Source: Camellia lanceoleosa | Lineage: Eukaryota; Streptophyta; Magnoliopsida; Ericales; Theaceae | DNA length: 64,000 nucleotides | Assembly (NCBI GenBank): GCA_025200525.1 | Contig: CM045763.1 | Span: forward strand, 155,316,246 to 155,380,245 | Direction: 5' to 3' | Part shown: piece after piece, positions 45,109-57,772 of the stretch | How the letters are laid out: each line of letters starts with the position of its first letter | Numbering within the stretch: the stretch's first letter is position 1 | Made by a program: the position numbers and the translations under genes | The notes under the pieces: model-generated | The model's input: only the letters and a program-made list of their open reading frames with translations | What the model was told of the DNA's origin: nothing | Database searches by the model: none

Positions 45109-48100
45109 TTGGCCAAGCTTCTTGGGGAAGCTTGGCCGGCTGTATTAGCTTCTCCAAGAAGCCAAGAACCCTTTGCACCCTTTGCCCCTTTCATCTAGCT
45201 TCTTGGAGAAGCCTAGAACCTTTGGCTTTGCCTATATAAGCACCCCTCCTCTCCCATTGTTAGGGGTTAGCGATTTTGTACCAAAAAAACCAGAGCTTCT
45301 ATATTTATATATCTGTATTATACCTTCTCTCTCTATATCTCCCTCTCTCTCATCCTTTGTGTGTGTTTCTAGGCCTAGAAAGTGCATTTTGACCTTACTT
45401 TTGCACTAATACACACACCATTACACCTTACTTCGAGTTTGATAGGTATTGAGGGTTATTTGTTGAGGTTTTGGACTGATTTTGATCAGTAAAGGGTGGC
45501 TGGAGCACCTGTTCTTGAAGTGTTCTTCAAGGGTGAGATTCTTACTTTATTTCCCCCAATCTTGCACTAGTTTTCTACCTATCTTGCATGCTGATTTGAA
45601 CTTTGTGTATAACATAAAAAAGCCTTGTATTTTCATGCTTTAGAACTTTCATTAAGGGTTTTTTGGCATTGCGGGTCGAAATCCCCCTCTTAAGCCTCTT
45701 CTGGCCTATTTTGGTGCCTTTCCTTTAAGCCTTGTTTACATTGTTGTATTAGTCTTCTCACCACTGAAATCCAGTGGATTTCCAGTGGTGATGAAGTGAT
45801 TTTGAGGTCTTGTAAAGGGGAGGGACACCCCTCTCCCTTTGTGTCTCATTTGTTCTTGCTTTTGGCTCATAAAGGTAGCATGCATGCTTAGTAATTTTTG
45901 GCTCCATTTCAGAGGTTTTTTTGGGATATTTGGTTGTATTATGCCTCTATTTTTGGTTGGTTTGATGGTCCATTTCATGCATCATATGCTTGCCTTGTAA
46001 TCCCTTGTTTTGGCCTAGTATGCATCATGTTATGAGTTGACATTTTAGCATGATTTTGGCTTGGTTCCAATAAGGTCTTAGTCATATTTTACCATGTTTA
46101 AGGTCTGACCTTAGTTGTCTTTGCCATATTTGCTATGTTTGGTGTCATCTCTTTGTGTTTTGGCTTGTAAGCCTTGAGTATATTGGCCTCTAGCATGCTT
46201 AGCTCGGACCATCCTCACGATTTAGCATCATTTAGGATCGTATTTTAGTCCATAAATCATGTTTGTATGTTTGCATATGTGACCTCTTTCATGCTTTGAG
46301 GATGTGTCCTTTTGTGCCTTGAAATGTGCATTGTGTATGCCTATGTGTTTGGATCATTTAGGATGCCATGTGAGTGAGTTTTGGAGCTCATTTTGCATGC
46401 TGAAATTCTATTTTTGGTTGTATAGTTCATGCCATGCTTGTTTGGGTTAGTGGTAGTAGAATGCCCTTTGTTGTGCCTTAGCTTTGGGCCCCTCTTGACT
46501 TGCATGTTCGTAGTGCATTTTGTCCTTCACTTGAGGCACTTTTAGTCACTGTTTTGGGGGTGTCTGCATACCTCCCATTTCAGTCTAAGTCCCTTCTTGG
46601 ACATGGTTGTATGCTTGATTTGTTGCCTCTAATTGCATGCTTGCATTGTACCATATTAGCATTGTATGATGAGTTGCATTGTAGCATTACATGTTAGGAG
46701 CATTGTATACTTAACATGATAGGTTGCATTACATTTGACATGTTTTGCATCTTAGCCTATTGTTGCATTTTCGAGCCATGTTTGCATAACATACATTGCA
46801 TTGCTTAGTTTGGGGTGTCAAACCTAGCGTGAGGGTTGAGAGGTGTTCATACTACAAGTGATGTAACACATCTCAACTCTCGGTCGCCGAGGCCCTTGAC
46901 TTTGACATGATAGGGTCTTGGTCCTCATTTGTGTGTTGCATGCATTTTTACATCAAATGGCAAGCTTGATCTCTTAGGCTATCATGTACAATTGATGGCC
47001 TAAGGATCGAGGGCCATGCTTCCCTGAGTTCAATACATGATGGGGAACATGACCATGCTCACATGTGCCTGAAATCCCATGCCATATACTACCTGTCCTC
47101 TGTTGCTGTCAAAACTATTTTCTGCAGGATGTTTTTGCCGACCAGCAGTGTAGAGTGCCGACCGGCAATATATTTGTGCCCGATGACAAAAAACCCAGCC
47201 GATGGATGTGTTCCATGGCCGATGGACATGTACTTCAGCCGACGGTGTTTCAAAGTGTTCAGAGAACCTGTCCCAGAACTTTGGCAATTTTCAGAGAAGC
47301 AAGGCAGTGAAAACAGAGGCAGTAGTGCTATGGTAACGGGTTTCCGGGCAAGAGGGATCGAGCATACATCATTCGCGCATCTCGAGGCAGGGCCGCGGCC
47401 ACTTCCTTTCTGCATTTATTTTTGTTAATCAATTAAGGGTCTGTAATAATCAAATAGCTAGGATAGTTGATTTGTTATTTGGTCTGTATATTCTTTTGGT
47501 CCCTCCGAGTGAGGGCGCAATTGCGTAATAACTGTGCGTGAGTGTGTGCATGTCTTCCAACCCCACGTCTTTCTTCCCTTTTATTTACCTGCTTATGATG
47601 GTAGATTAGGGCATATTTAAATTAGCATACCTTATGCTATGTATGCGTGCATCCATACATTTGTCTTGCATACACCGGGCTCGACGCATCATGCTAACTG
47701 CATTGTATTCCAATTCCAAATTGAATACGTGTTAATTGCAGCATTTCATATGCCACGTTTAGGATAGCCGAGCCTACCATAGTTGCATCTTGCATGTGTT
47801 GCATTAGTCATCTTAACATGAACTAGGATCATGCATATGATTACTAACTAGTTTCTGTTTTGGCTTGGAGTACTAGGTAAGTTTTTATGCTTTAGCATCC
47901 TTGCATGCGTGTGAGTGTTGCCATGACAGTATGATTACTATGAGGCTAGCTGCTTATGTGATATAACTGCTTGAATGCCTGTGGATGGAGGTTGAGTTGT
48001 TTAAATTGGAACAATGCATTAAAAACTGCGAGTTTTAAGCCCACTAGATAGTGGCATAGTAATCTTTTCCAAAGCCCACTCGAGGGTGGCAAAACCTGCA

Positions 48101-50174
48101 TTTTAGCCTACTTGCGAGTAGCAAACCGTTTTCAAAACAAACATGCAATGTTTTGTTCCAATTTAGGCGATTTGGTCTATACTTGTTTGCTGCGCGCATA
48201 ACATAGTAATTCTAGGCTAATAACTGGAATAAGAACACATAACGTTCTCAAAATCAGATATCACGGTTAGTAGAGGCCGGTCTTGGACCGGCGAGAGGGT
48301 GCTCATAGTGACCTTCCCGTTCGTACCCAAGTTCCCGAGCCGAGGCAACTTTGGTGATGACGGACACGTGGCCTTTGGCACCGAGTCAGGGTTTCCTAAA
48401 TTCCCCAAAATAAAATATTTAGGTGGCGACTCTGTATCTGGCAAAGCAGTCCATGTTTGGCACTTCTTTTCAAAAAACTGTTTTCTCAAAACGATTTGCC
48501 GGATTTGGACTCTTTGGTTCAATATTTAGAACCGTGACAAACCGATCGAGTCCGAACTGTAGCGTGTAGCGCGGGGTCCCTCGCGGGTGTGTTACAGTAT
48601 GGAGTTTGAATATGAGGTTATATTCTTCCAAAATTGTTGATTTTAGCACTTGGGTTGATATATGGAAAAAGGGGAGTTTTGCCCTAATTGGATTAAATTG
48701 TTGTTTTGTATAAATAACTGAAATTGACATTGTAAAGTGCAATTGAATGATTGTTGATGTAAATGGTGGAGTTGGACATGTGTTGTCACTCACTTATAGA
48801 AATTTGAATAATTTATCTATTGAGAAAGTTGTCTATCTACTTAGAAATATCTTGTGCTCGAGCGATGTTCTTGGTTTGCAAAACTTCTAAAAGTGTGTAT
48901 TCTACGCTCAAGCGTCACTTCTTACGCTTGAGCGTAACATTGTGTCTGACGCTCGAGTGTCTCTTTTCATGCTCGAGCAGACTGCGTGTATAATAGTCCG
49001 TGAAGATGACTTCTTTCAACACTTTTTCATTTATCTCTCTCCCTAAAACTCTCCAAAACCCTAGATCTTGAGTTTCTCTCTCTAAAACTCATCTTCTCTC
49101 TTCTATTTCACCTAGATCCATTGGCTTCTTCACCCAAGTGCCTTTGAGAAAAAGGTAGAGCACGTCGTGGGCTTTATTTTCATCCGAATAAAAATGGTTT
49201 TCGGCGCCTTTGGAGTTTCAACCTTGCTTTGCTTAGCTTCTCTTCTTGAGGTAGGGATTTTCTACACTTTCATATGGCCTTTAACTTAGTTATTTGTTGT
49301 TGTGTAACAATGGTGGGATTTGGGAGTAGTTTGAACAAACCTAGGGTTTGAGTGTGAAATAAAAAGAGGGGTTTTTGAGGAATGGAAAATAGATAGTTAT
49401 GGAGTTTGAAAATGAGGTTATGTTGGTTCGAAATTGTTGATTTTGGAACTTGGGTTGATATTTGAAAAAGGGAAGTTTGCCCTAAATGATTATGATATTT
49501 ATTTTGTATAAATAAATAAAATTGGTATTATAAACATGAAATTGGGCGAATATTGAAATAGATGGTGGGGTTGAGTATGTAATACCTCTCACCTTTGGAA
49601 GTTTTGAGTAAATTATCTGTGTTGAGATTAAATATATGTTTAGAAATAATTGTATTGGGCTATCGGTTAATGATAGCTATGATTGTTGTAGAAATCTCAT
49701 GAGGATTAGGTGAATTAAAACTAATCTATTGTTGATTGTCATTGAATATGACTATATTTAATTACATTGTATACGTATGATGTTTGGGAGAAGAAAGGGG
49801 ATGTACTCCACTATTTGGGAGGAGATAGGGGATGAACTTCGTTGAAATTAAGTTGGTCAGAGTGTCCAGGGTGAAAGTCCCGAAATCTTGTGTATACATG
49901 GGTGTCGATCTCGCGGACAAAATTTTCGTAAAATGGCAAATTGAAGTGTTGGTGTGGTAATTGTGTTAATTAGATAACCATTGAGTTATAGTCTCTGTTG
50001 AGTTGTTGAAAGATAATGAAATTGGCTCATGGATTGAAATGAATTGAAGGAAAATGGAATAAGATATGAACATGGTACTTTAGAATTTTTAAAAATGTAA
50101 ATGTTTTGTCACAGGTATTGTATATGAACATTGTACTTATGTCTTTGTTAAACCTCATATACTGTGTTAGATTA

Positions 50175-52415
50175 TATAGCGATCCCGGTATTCCCTTGTT
50201 GTATTTGTCGTATTCCGGACTCGATTCTATGGAGTTGGTAGTTGTATCTATCTTGTTGTCATCATTTAATTCCTTTGTTTGAGTTTTAGAATATGTTGGG
50301 CATGTTTCGAGCAGGTGGGATGAGCCTTGGTCTAAAATCTTGTTGCCAGGTTTTTGGTCATTCCGCTCGAGCGGATCGTCTAGCGCTCGAGCGGAGATTG
50401 CACACTCCTAGTATTTCGTGTCCCTGCAAAACTTCTGCAGGTGTGATTTCTACGCTCGAGCGGATTTCCTGCGCTCAAGCGGGTCACGGTCGAGCGGGCT
50501 TGTTGGCGCTCGAGCGGGTAGTACTGTCTTGGTAAAAGTTATGGAAGGGGGAAATTTGTGCTCGAGTGGACTGGTTTTTCACGCTCGAGCGGATGTACTT
50601 TATTATTGTATCTTGGCGCTCGAGCGGCCCTTCTTGTGCTCGAGTGTACCAAGTTCTTCGTTCTTGACGCTCGAGCGTTGTGTTTTCCGCTCGAGTGGAC
50701 CTATCGTATATCTGAAGGCAGTTAGGCATTTTCAAATCACTTTTTGCATTCACTTTCTCTCTCTTACTTTCTAAAAAGATATTTTGAGAGCTCCTCTCTC
50801 TAGAAACTCCCTTCTCTCTAGGGTTTGATCAAGTTAGAGTGCTTTTCTTTCCTTCGGCCTTTGTAAAAGTTGTGTTGATCGTCGAGGGCGTCGTTTTGAT
50901 CCGAAAAGTTTGGAGTTTGGAGCACTTTGGTGTTGGTCTCTTCTCTATTTGAACTCTAACTTCGAGGTAGGGATATCCTACTCCTCTTTATGAGCTTTGT
51001 CTTTGAATTTTAGCATTTTGAGACGTTGGGGGTTGTTGGGTAATTTTGAGAAAGTTTGGGTCTTTCGTGTAATTTTACAAAAGATGGGGTTTTATATATA
51101 TATGAACCTATATGCATGTTTGGCATGGAGAAATGAGATAAGTGATGGGTTATTGATAGAAATGGAACCTTAGGGTTGTTTTTTTGTTAATTATGGTAAA
51201 TGCCCTAATTGCATTGATAAATTAATTTGTGAAATTAATTTGAGAAATGAGAATGTGAATTGAGAATGTTGAAATTGGGAATGTGTGGGATTAAAGGGTG
51301 TAGTTGGATTATTTATCACTCACCAATTTGAAATGTTGATATTTTATCCATTTGGTGCATTTATTTTCTGTTTAAGAATAACTGCTTTGGGCTATTGGTG
51401 GAGGATAGTCTTGATTGTTGTAGACAATGCATGATGATTAGGCAAACTAAAACTAATCAATTGAGTATGCTATCGAATGTAGCGATTGGAATAATACATT
51501 AACTTTATGTATTGATTGATTGTATATGATTCTATGTTTATATACATGTGTTGTGTGGGAGGAGATGGGGGATGTACTCCACGGTTTATTGGAAGATGGG
51601 GGATGGACTTCTAAACCGGATTTTGTGTGACATTGATACAACACTACAATGTGTATCAAGTGTTGATTATGGAAGTGTTCGAATTGATTTGATATAGCAC
51701 TAAAATGTATATCGTTGTCAATTGTGAAGTATAAAAGTGATTCTATGTGATGTTGATACAGCATCAAAATGTGTATCTTTCGTAAAGTGTGGAAATGGTT
51801 TATGTGTTATTGATACAGCATTAAAATATGTATCCATTTTGAATTTCGAAAGTGTTTACAGATGAGTCTTAATCTCATTAAGTTATTTCGCTAGGTGTTG
51901 AGCCTTGTTTTCAAACTCAAAGTTGAAAAAGAAACGGGAAATGAAATGTAACATGGACTTAATGTCATAAGACTGAAACGTGATATAAGTGGATGTATCT
52001 ATGTTGACCATCTATCAACTGCTAATCTTTTAGTCATTGATTATAGCTGGTTTAGTGTATTTCTACTGGGCTGTGGCTCACCCTATATGAGACATCATCT
52101 TGATGCAGTAGCATGCCACCTCCAAGGACATAGCTTGGGAGGCTAGAAAAGTGACTTTTGTTGTTGGTTATCTTTTGATGTATTACGTGTAATTTCAAGC
52201 CGAGGGCTTAATGTGTAATTGAGTTAGCACTCTCTTTTTTTTTTTTTTGTAACCAAGTGTTGACTTGGAAAGTTGTAAGCTCGTAGGGCATTTTCTTTTG
52301 TCATTAACATGTAATACACTTTATAAAGAATTACTCTAATGAATAGAATGATGTTGATTCCTTGTATCAATGCATGTCAATATTGATGGGTTTAATGTAT
52401 TTTTTGAGGCGTTCT
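50175..52415 (+). mobile_element. Solo Tekay-type LTR nested in the T3 5' LTR (copy B)
   Basis: Duplicate of 38792-41024 with the same GATTA flanks (50170-50174 and 52416-52420). Its last bases read GCGTTCT instead of GCGTTACA. It keeps more CTCGAGCG-type units than copy A (50455-50520). Confidence 0.85.
50358..50695. repeat. Palindrome array CGCTCGAGCGG in the solo LTR (copy B)
   Basis: About twelve CGCTCGAGCG-type words within about 340 bases. This is the fullest version of the array. Several variants differ by one transition at a CpG, as methylation-driven decay would produce. Confidence 0.8.
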
Positions 52416-52835
52416 GATTATTCCTTTGGGCTTTGGCTCACCCTATTTGGGAAAACTATTTTCAAGTGCTGGTGACATGCCTCTGCTAAGGCAATAGCTT
52501 GGAGGGACTTTTGGGAAGCAAGAGCTTCTTTATTTTGTTTTTATTCTCTTGTATAGCCATGGGCTTTAATTGTATTGAGCTAGGCTCACTTTTGTGTAAC
52601 CAAGAAATGGCTTTGAAAGTTGTAAGCCTATATGGCATCTGACCATATGTTTAGTTTCATTTCTCTCAACATTGTAACACATGCTACAGAGTCAAGACGA
52701 ACATTGGTGAATGTATATCGTATGTGTTAACCTTTGTAAACGAACTCTGAACTCTGATGGATGAATGTATCTTATTTCTGTTATTCTTTCGCTTATGAGT
52801 TGTATTTATTGTATGATTTTGGAGGTGTTACAACT

Positions 52836-52847
52836 TGGTATCAGAGC
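52836..52847 (+). other. T3 primer-binding site
   Basis: Second copy of TGGTATCAGAGC (initiator-Met tRNA), four bases after LTR end GTGTTACA. Confidence 0.85.
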
Positions 52848-53235
52848 GTATCAGGTTTGAATACTTTTGGTACGTAGGAAGTGGTTATTACCACGGTGGG
52901 TTTGTCTCGCTTGGTTGAGACATCACTATGTATTGTATGCTTATGTGATAACATGCTTATGTGATTATATGGGTATGAGATTTAATTTCTAGGATGTTTA
53001 TCGAGTCTATGGGTTTCTAGAAGTCCTATTGGAAAGGCACCTGATCACTGTCGTTTCTAATTGGAACTCTAGCAAAGCCGCGGGACGGTCACTATCCAAA
53101 AATGAAATTCGTATGTGTTTGTGTGACTGTGTGCTTATATGGAGTGAATTACTATTGTCTAACGCAATAGGACGCGAGTGAGTTAGTTTTGTCACATTTA
53201 TAAATGTGCTAACCTCTTTTGTTACCTTCATTAGG

Positions 53236-54300
53236 ATGTCAGGACGTGGTGGTGGTGGGTGTGGTAGGACTAGAAGGCACGATGTGCCCATACTAGATGA
53301 TATTCCGGCACAAGAAGAGGGAGTTGGTCAAGCCAATATGGCCAGACCAGTGGGTCAATAGGCCATGGGCGCCTTAGCCCGTGAAATGGCCGAAGCAGTG
53401 CGGGAATCCATAGATATTCTCAGGGTTGAGAATCAAGTCCGAACCCAATGGTAGGCGGGGCCATCTTTCTTGAAGAGTGAGTTCTTCATGTCGAATCTGG
53501 ACGAGTTTTTAGGTGATCCCAAAGAGCCACTGAAGACAAATGAGTGGCTAGAGCCGATGGTGAAGACGTTTGAGATGTTAGACAACGAAGACGGGGGTTT
53601 GAGAGTGACCTTGGCGTCCTTCCAGCTAAAGGAAGATATAGGTTAATGGGAGAAGTATGCGCGAGGGCGCATTGGAGGGACTTAGGAGGATTTTATCGAC
53701 GCCTTCCAAGACAAGTATTTGCCTTCCACTGTTAGGGAGAAGTTGAGAGACCAGTTCTCTAAGTTGGTGCAGTTGAACACACTAGTGGCTGAGTTTGAGG
53801 CCAGGTTCACTAGCTTGTCAAGGTTTGTACCGGAACCTGTGGCGACTGAAGAGCGCCATTGTCTAGAGTTTGAGAAGCGGTTAAGGACTGAACTCATGTA
53901 TAGAGTGGTTGGGTCCATGATTAGAGAGTATGGGCACGTTATAGAGGCGACGGCCCATCTTGATGTAGGCGGAAGAGAAGAGGATGAGGGGCTCCAAGAG
54001 GAGCAGACGATCCGAGAGACGATGAAAGCGAGAGGGTTCTAACTTGATAGTCCCAAGGAGCAGCCAAGGTCTACCTTTCAGTCCGAGTTCGGGTTTTGGA
54101 ATAGGTAGTTAGGGAGATTTCACTTGTTTTAGGTGTGATCAGTTGGGCCACAAGTCTCCAGCTTGCCTGTAGAGAGGAGAGCAGCGAGCATCATCATCTT
54201 CAGCTTGTTCTTGGGGCCAGAGTCAGGGGAGTGGGCAGCTGCTCACTTGTTATCAGTGTGGGCAGGTAGGGCATTTGAACAGATTTTGCCTACAGTTGGG
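53236..54300 (+). pseudogene. T3 gag with two zinc knuckles
   Basis: ATG at 53236 with the same MSGRGGGGCGRTRR start. Gag core near 53470-53640, continued cleanly at 53719-54040 (KLRDQFSKLVQLNTLVAEF, FEKRLRTELMYRVVG). Two CCHC zinc knuckles can be read: CDQLGHKSPAC (about 54135-54165) and CYQCGQVGHLNRFC (about 54250-54295). Stops at about 53357 and 53643 and frameshifts near 53450 and 53660 break it. It is better preserved than T2 in the C-terminal half and worse near 53440. Confidence 0.75.
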
Positions 54301-54391
54301 TGGCATATCTGGTGCATCTAGTTCGAGGCAGACACAGAGTCACTAGCCTACACAGTCAGCACAGGCCTCAAGGGCCAACCAGGGAGCCTCC

Positions 54392-54946
54392 TTGGCTCAA
54401 TCAGTGCATCAAGCTTATCCTCTGAAGGGTGAACAGGTTGAACAAAGACCTCCGGGGCGTGTGTATACTATTACAGTGCCAGATCTTGTACCTGCTCCTT
54501 CTGTAGTGAGAGGTACCTTCTTATTTTGGAATTCAGTTGCTAATGTATTGATTGATACATGTGCATCCCATTCTTTTATCTCGTTTGCATTTGCATTAGT
54601 TTTGGGGTTAGAGTTGGCTCAGTAAACATCTTCTATCTGTGTAGACTCACCTATCGGTGGTGAGGTTATTTTGAAATAGGGATGTCGGAGTTGTGACATA
54701 GAGGTTGTCGGTCGTCGACTTCCATTTGTATTTGTATTGATTGACATATCTAGTTTTGATGTTATTTTGGGTATGGACTGGCTATCATCATATTGGGCCG
54801 TTATAGATTGCTACCATCAGATGGTTATTGTATGTACCCTAAGCGGTGATACTTTTTATTTCTTGGGAGACCGAGTGGATAGAGTTTTATCATCAGTAAA
54901 TGATCCGCGTGGGCAGAGTAAACTTAGTTACCTTCTTGGGTGGTGA
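54392..54946 (+). pseudogene. T3 protease region
   Basis: Duplicate of the T2 protease and, by eye, the same sequence, including the DTC active site (about 54560) and the stops. The shared lesion shows that it predates the 11.4-kb duplication. Confidence 0.8.
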
Positions 54947-56325
54947 GTGTGATGAAGTTCGGGTTGAGTTGCCATGGGTGGTTTGTGAATACGTCGATGT
55001 CTTTCCCGAGGACCTTACTAGTTTACCACCTCACTGAAGGGATCGAGTTCTCTATTGATTTAGTGCCTAGCACGACATCGATTTCTATGGCACCGTATAG
55101 ATTTGCACCTATTGAATTGAGTGAGTTGAAGATTCAACTACAGGAATTGTTAGATAAGGGTTTTATCCACCTTAGTACCTCACCTTGGGGAGCGTCGGCC
55201 CTCTTTGCTAAAAAGAAAGATGGGCATTCCCGAAAGTTGAACTGGGTAACTGTTAAGAAGGAGTACCCAATGCTTCGTATAGATGATCTATTTGATCAGT
55301 TGAAAGGGTCTTTTTGCTTCTCTAAGATAGACCTGAGATTGGGCTATCATCAGTTGAGGGTAAGGGAGGAGGATATCCCGAATATGGCATTCCATACGCA
55401 GTGTAGCCATTATGAGTTTCTAGTGATTCCTTTTGGGCTAACCAATGCTCCAGCTGTGTTTATGGATTTGATGAACCGGATCTTTCGTGAGTTCCTAGAC
55501 CGTTTTGTGGTTGTCTTTGTAGATGACATCTTGATTTACTCACCCTCTGAGGAGGAGCACGAGGAACACTTGCGAGTGGTACTTGAGTTGCTTAGGGCCC
55601 ATAAATTGTATGCTAAGTTTGGAAAGTGTGAGTTCTGGCTGAGGAAAGTTAAATTTTTAGGCCATGTGGTATCTGGGGAAGGGGTGATTATAGATTCACC
55701 CAAGATAGAGGCAGTGCAAGATTGGGCACAACGAAAGAATGCTTTTGAGATCCATAGTTTCTTGGGGTTGGCCGGATATTATCGTAGATTCGTGAAGGAT
55801 TTCTCTAGGCTAGCCTCACCTTTGACTAGGTTGACGAGGAAGGGAATCAAATTTGTGTGGAGCGAGACTTGGGAGAAGTCATTTCAAGAGCTTAAAGTTA
55901 GACTTACCACTATTCCGGTCTTGATTATTGTGGAGAGGGGTTTGGGCTATTCGGTATATTGTGATGCCTCACGAGAAGGTTTGGGTTCTGTATTGATGCA
56001 AAAGGGAAATATAGTAGCCTATGACTCACGGCAGTTGAAAACACATGAGAGAAACTACCCTACTCACGACCTAGAGTTAGCGGCGGTGATCTTTGCCTTG
56101 AAGATTTGGAGACATTATCTGTATGGTAAGAGATTTGAGGTGTTTTTTGGAAATATCTATTTACACTATAGGATTTGAATTTGAGGCAGAGGAGGTGGAT
56201 GGAGTTCATAGAGGATTATGATTTTGAGTTGTATTATCACCTGGGGAAGGCCAACGTTGTGGCCAATGCTTTGAGTAGAAAATCAATTAGCAGTGTAGCT
56301 TGTATCACCATCTGAGAATGGGAGA
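54940..56325 (+). pseudogene. T3 RT and RNase H
   Basis: The 412-codon frame 54940-56178 is nearly identical to T2, with a few substitutions (for example MDLMNR for MNLMNR, and IIVERG for IIPERG). It shares with T2 the loss of the CIDY motif and the RNase H frameshift, so both defects predate the duplication. The catalytic FVDD box is intact. RNase H continues out of frame to 56325. Confidence 0.85.
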
Positions 56326-57239
56326 TGTTGGGTACTCTTGGGGAGTTTGACTTGCATCTTGGCGAGTCTGTTGAATCTGCTGCTTTGTTTACGGTAGTTG
56401 CCCAACCTACGCTTGTGAACGGAGTGATAGAAGCACAAGGGGGTGACCTTGAGGTAGAATCCCTGTAGGAGAAGATTTCCAATGGGAAGGTAGAAAGAGG
56501 CTTGATTGTGTATCCCGACCAGAGTGTGAGATATCGTGACTGTTTGTTCGTGACGGAGTCTTGTTGAGAGGAAGTACTCTGAGAGTTTCACCATTCACGC
56601 CTTGTGGTGCATCTAGGGGGCACAGAGATTTATCATGACCTGTGTCACCAATTTTGGTGGAGAGATATGAAGAAGGATGTAGCTGTGCTTGTGTCGAAAT
56701 GCCTTGCTTGTCAGCAAGTGAAAGCCGAGCATCAGAGGCCAGCAGGTTTGTTGTAACTGTTGCCAATAGCCGAGTGGAAGTTGGAGCATGTCACGATGGA
56801 TTTTTTTGTGGGACTTCCTAGAACTCAATGGGGCAGTGATGCCATTTGGGAGGCAGTTGATCGGTTAACCAAGTCGGCACACTTTATACCTATGCGTGTG
56901 AGTGATTCGGTAGATCATCTTGCCGACCTTTACATTAGGGACATAGTGAGATTGCATGGGGTCCCTATGACGATTGTTTCAGATAGAGATCTGCGTTTTA
57001 CAGCTCGGTTATGGCAGAGCTTACAGAGTGCCTTGGGCACTAGACTAATTTTTAGCATAGCGTATCACCCTCAGACTGATGAGCAGTTCGAGCGTACTAT
57101 TCAGATCCTTGAGGATATGCTTCGAGGTGGTGTCCTTGACTTCAAAGGGTCGTGGGAGAAGCATTTTCCCTTAGTGGAGTTTTTATATAATATTAGTTTC
57201 CAATCGAGTATTGGTATGGCACCATTTGAGGCCTTGTAA
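56326..57239 (+). pseudogene. T3 integrase, zinc finger and core
   Basis: Zinc-binding part near 56585-56730 (FHHS, SKCLACQQVKAEHQRP) with stops. The core is one clean frame 56760-57239: catalytic Asp in TMDFFVGLP (56796), Asp in TIVSDRDLRF (56970) and Glu in QFERTIQIL (57085), giving a D,D,35E-type spacing. It ends at TAA where the family normally continues ALYG. The core looks intact at the residue level, but it lacks a connected N-terminus. This part lies beyond the duplication, so T2 has no counterpart. Confidence 0.85.
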
Positions 57240-57772
57240 GGTTGACTGTGTAGATCTCTGGTGTACTGGGCCGAGATGGGTGATGCACCTTTGTTGGGTC
57301 CAGAGTTGGTTTGAGAAACGACGGAGAAAGTGGCACTTATTTGTAAGAGGTTGGTTCTGCTCGAGTCGCCAGAAAAGTTACGCCGACCATAGGAGGAGAC
57401 CCTTATCTTTAGAGGTGGGAGATCATAGCTTTTTGAAGATATCACCTAGGCAAGGTTTGATGAGATTTGGGAAGAGTGGAAAGTTGTCCCCTTGGTTTAT
57501 TGGACTTTTTAAGATCCTTGAATGGATCGGAGAGGTAGTTTACCATTTGGCGTTACAGCCACAATGTGTTTCATATTAGCATGCTTCCGAATTATGAGCC
57601 GGACCCATCACACGTGTTGGATTGGACAGACTTAGAGGTAGATGAGGATGCCTCGTATGAGGAGAGACTAGTGAGAGTCTTGGATAGCCAAGACCAAGTT
57701 TTGCGAGGCAAGACGATTCCCTTGGTTAAAGTATTGTGGAAACATCATGGGGTTAAGAAAGCAACTTGGGAG
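57240..57772 (+). pseudogene. T3 integrase C-terminus and truncated chromodomain
   Basis: GPF-type integrase tail near 57475-57560 and VFHISMLPNYEP at 57565. The chromodomain is read at 57655-57770 (LVRVLDSQDQVLRGK, PLVKVLWKHHGVKKATWE). It stops in mid-motif after ATWE and runs straight into LTR sequence. T1 at 31993 shows that the last residues, about 400 bases of 3' UTR and the polypurine tract should follow. The lesion removes the plus-strand priming site, so this copy could not complete reverse transcription. Confidence 0.8.

Larger units (their letters stand above)
45111..56507 (+). repeat. Tandem duplication, copy B (about 11.4 kb)
   Basis: Second copy of 33749-45108. It holds the right 3.5 kb of the solo Tat LTR (45111-48596), a piece of T1 LTR (48597-48852), the T3 5' LTR with its own copy of the nested solo LTR, and T3 gag and pol. 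The copies diverge at 45108/56507, beyond which only copy B continues with the rest of pol. The junction at 45108 shares at most one or two T with either parent. Confidence 0.85.
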
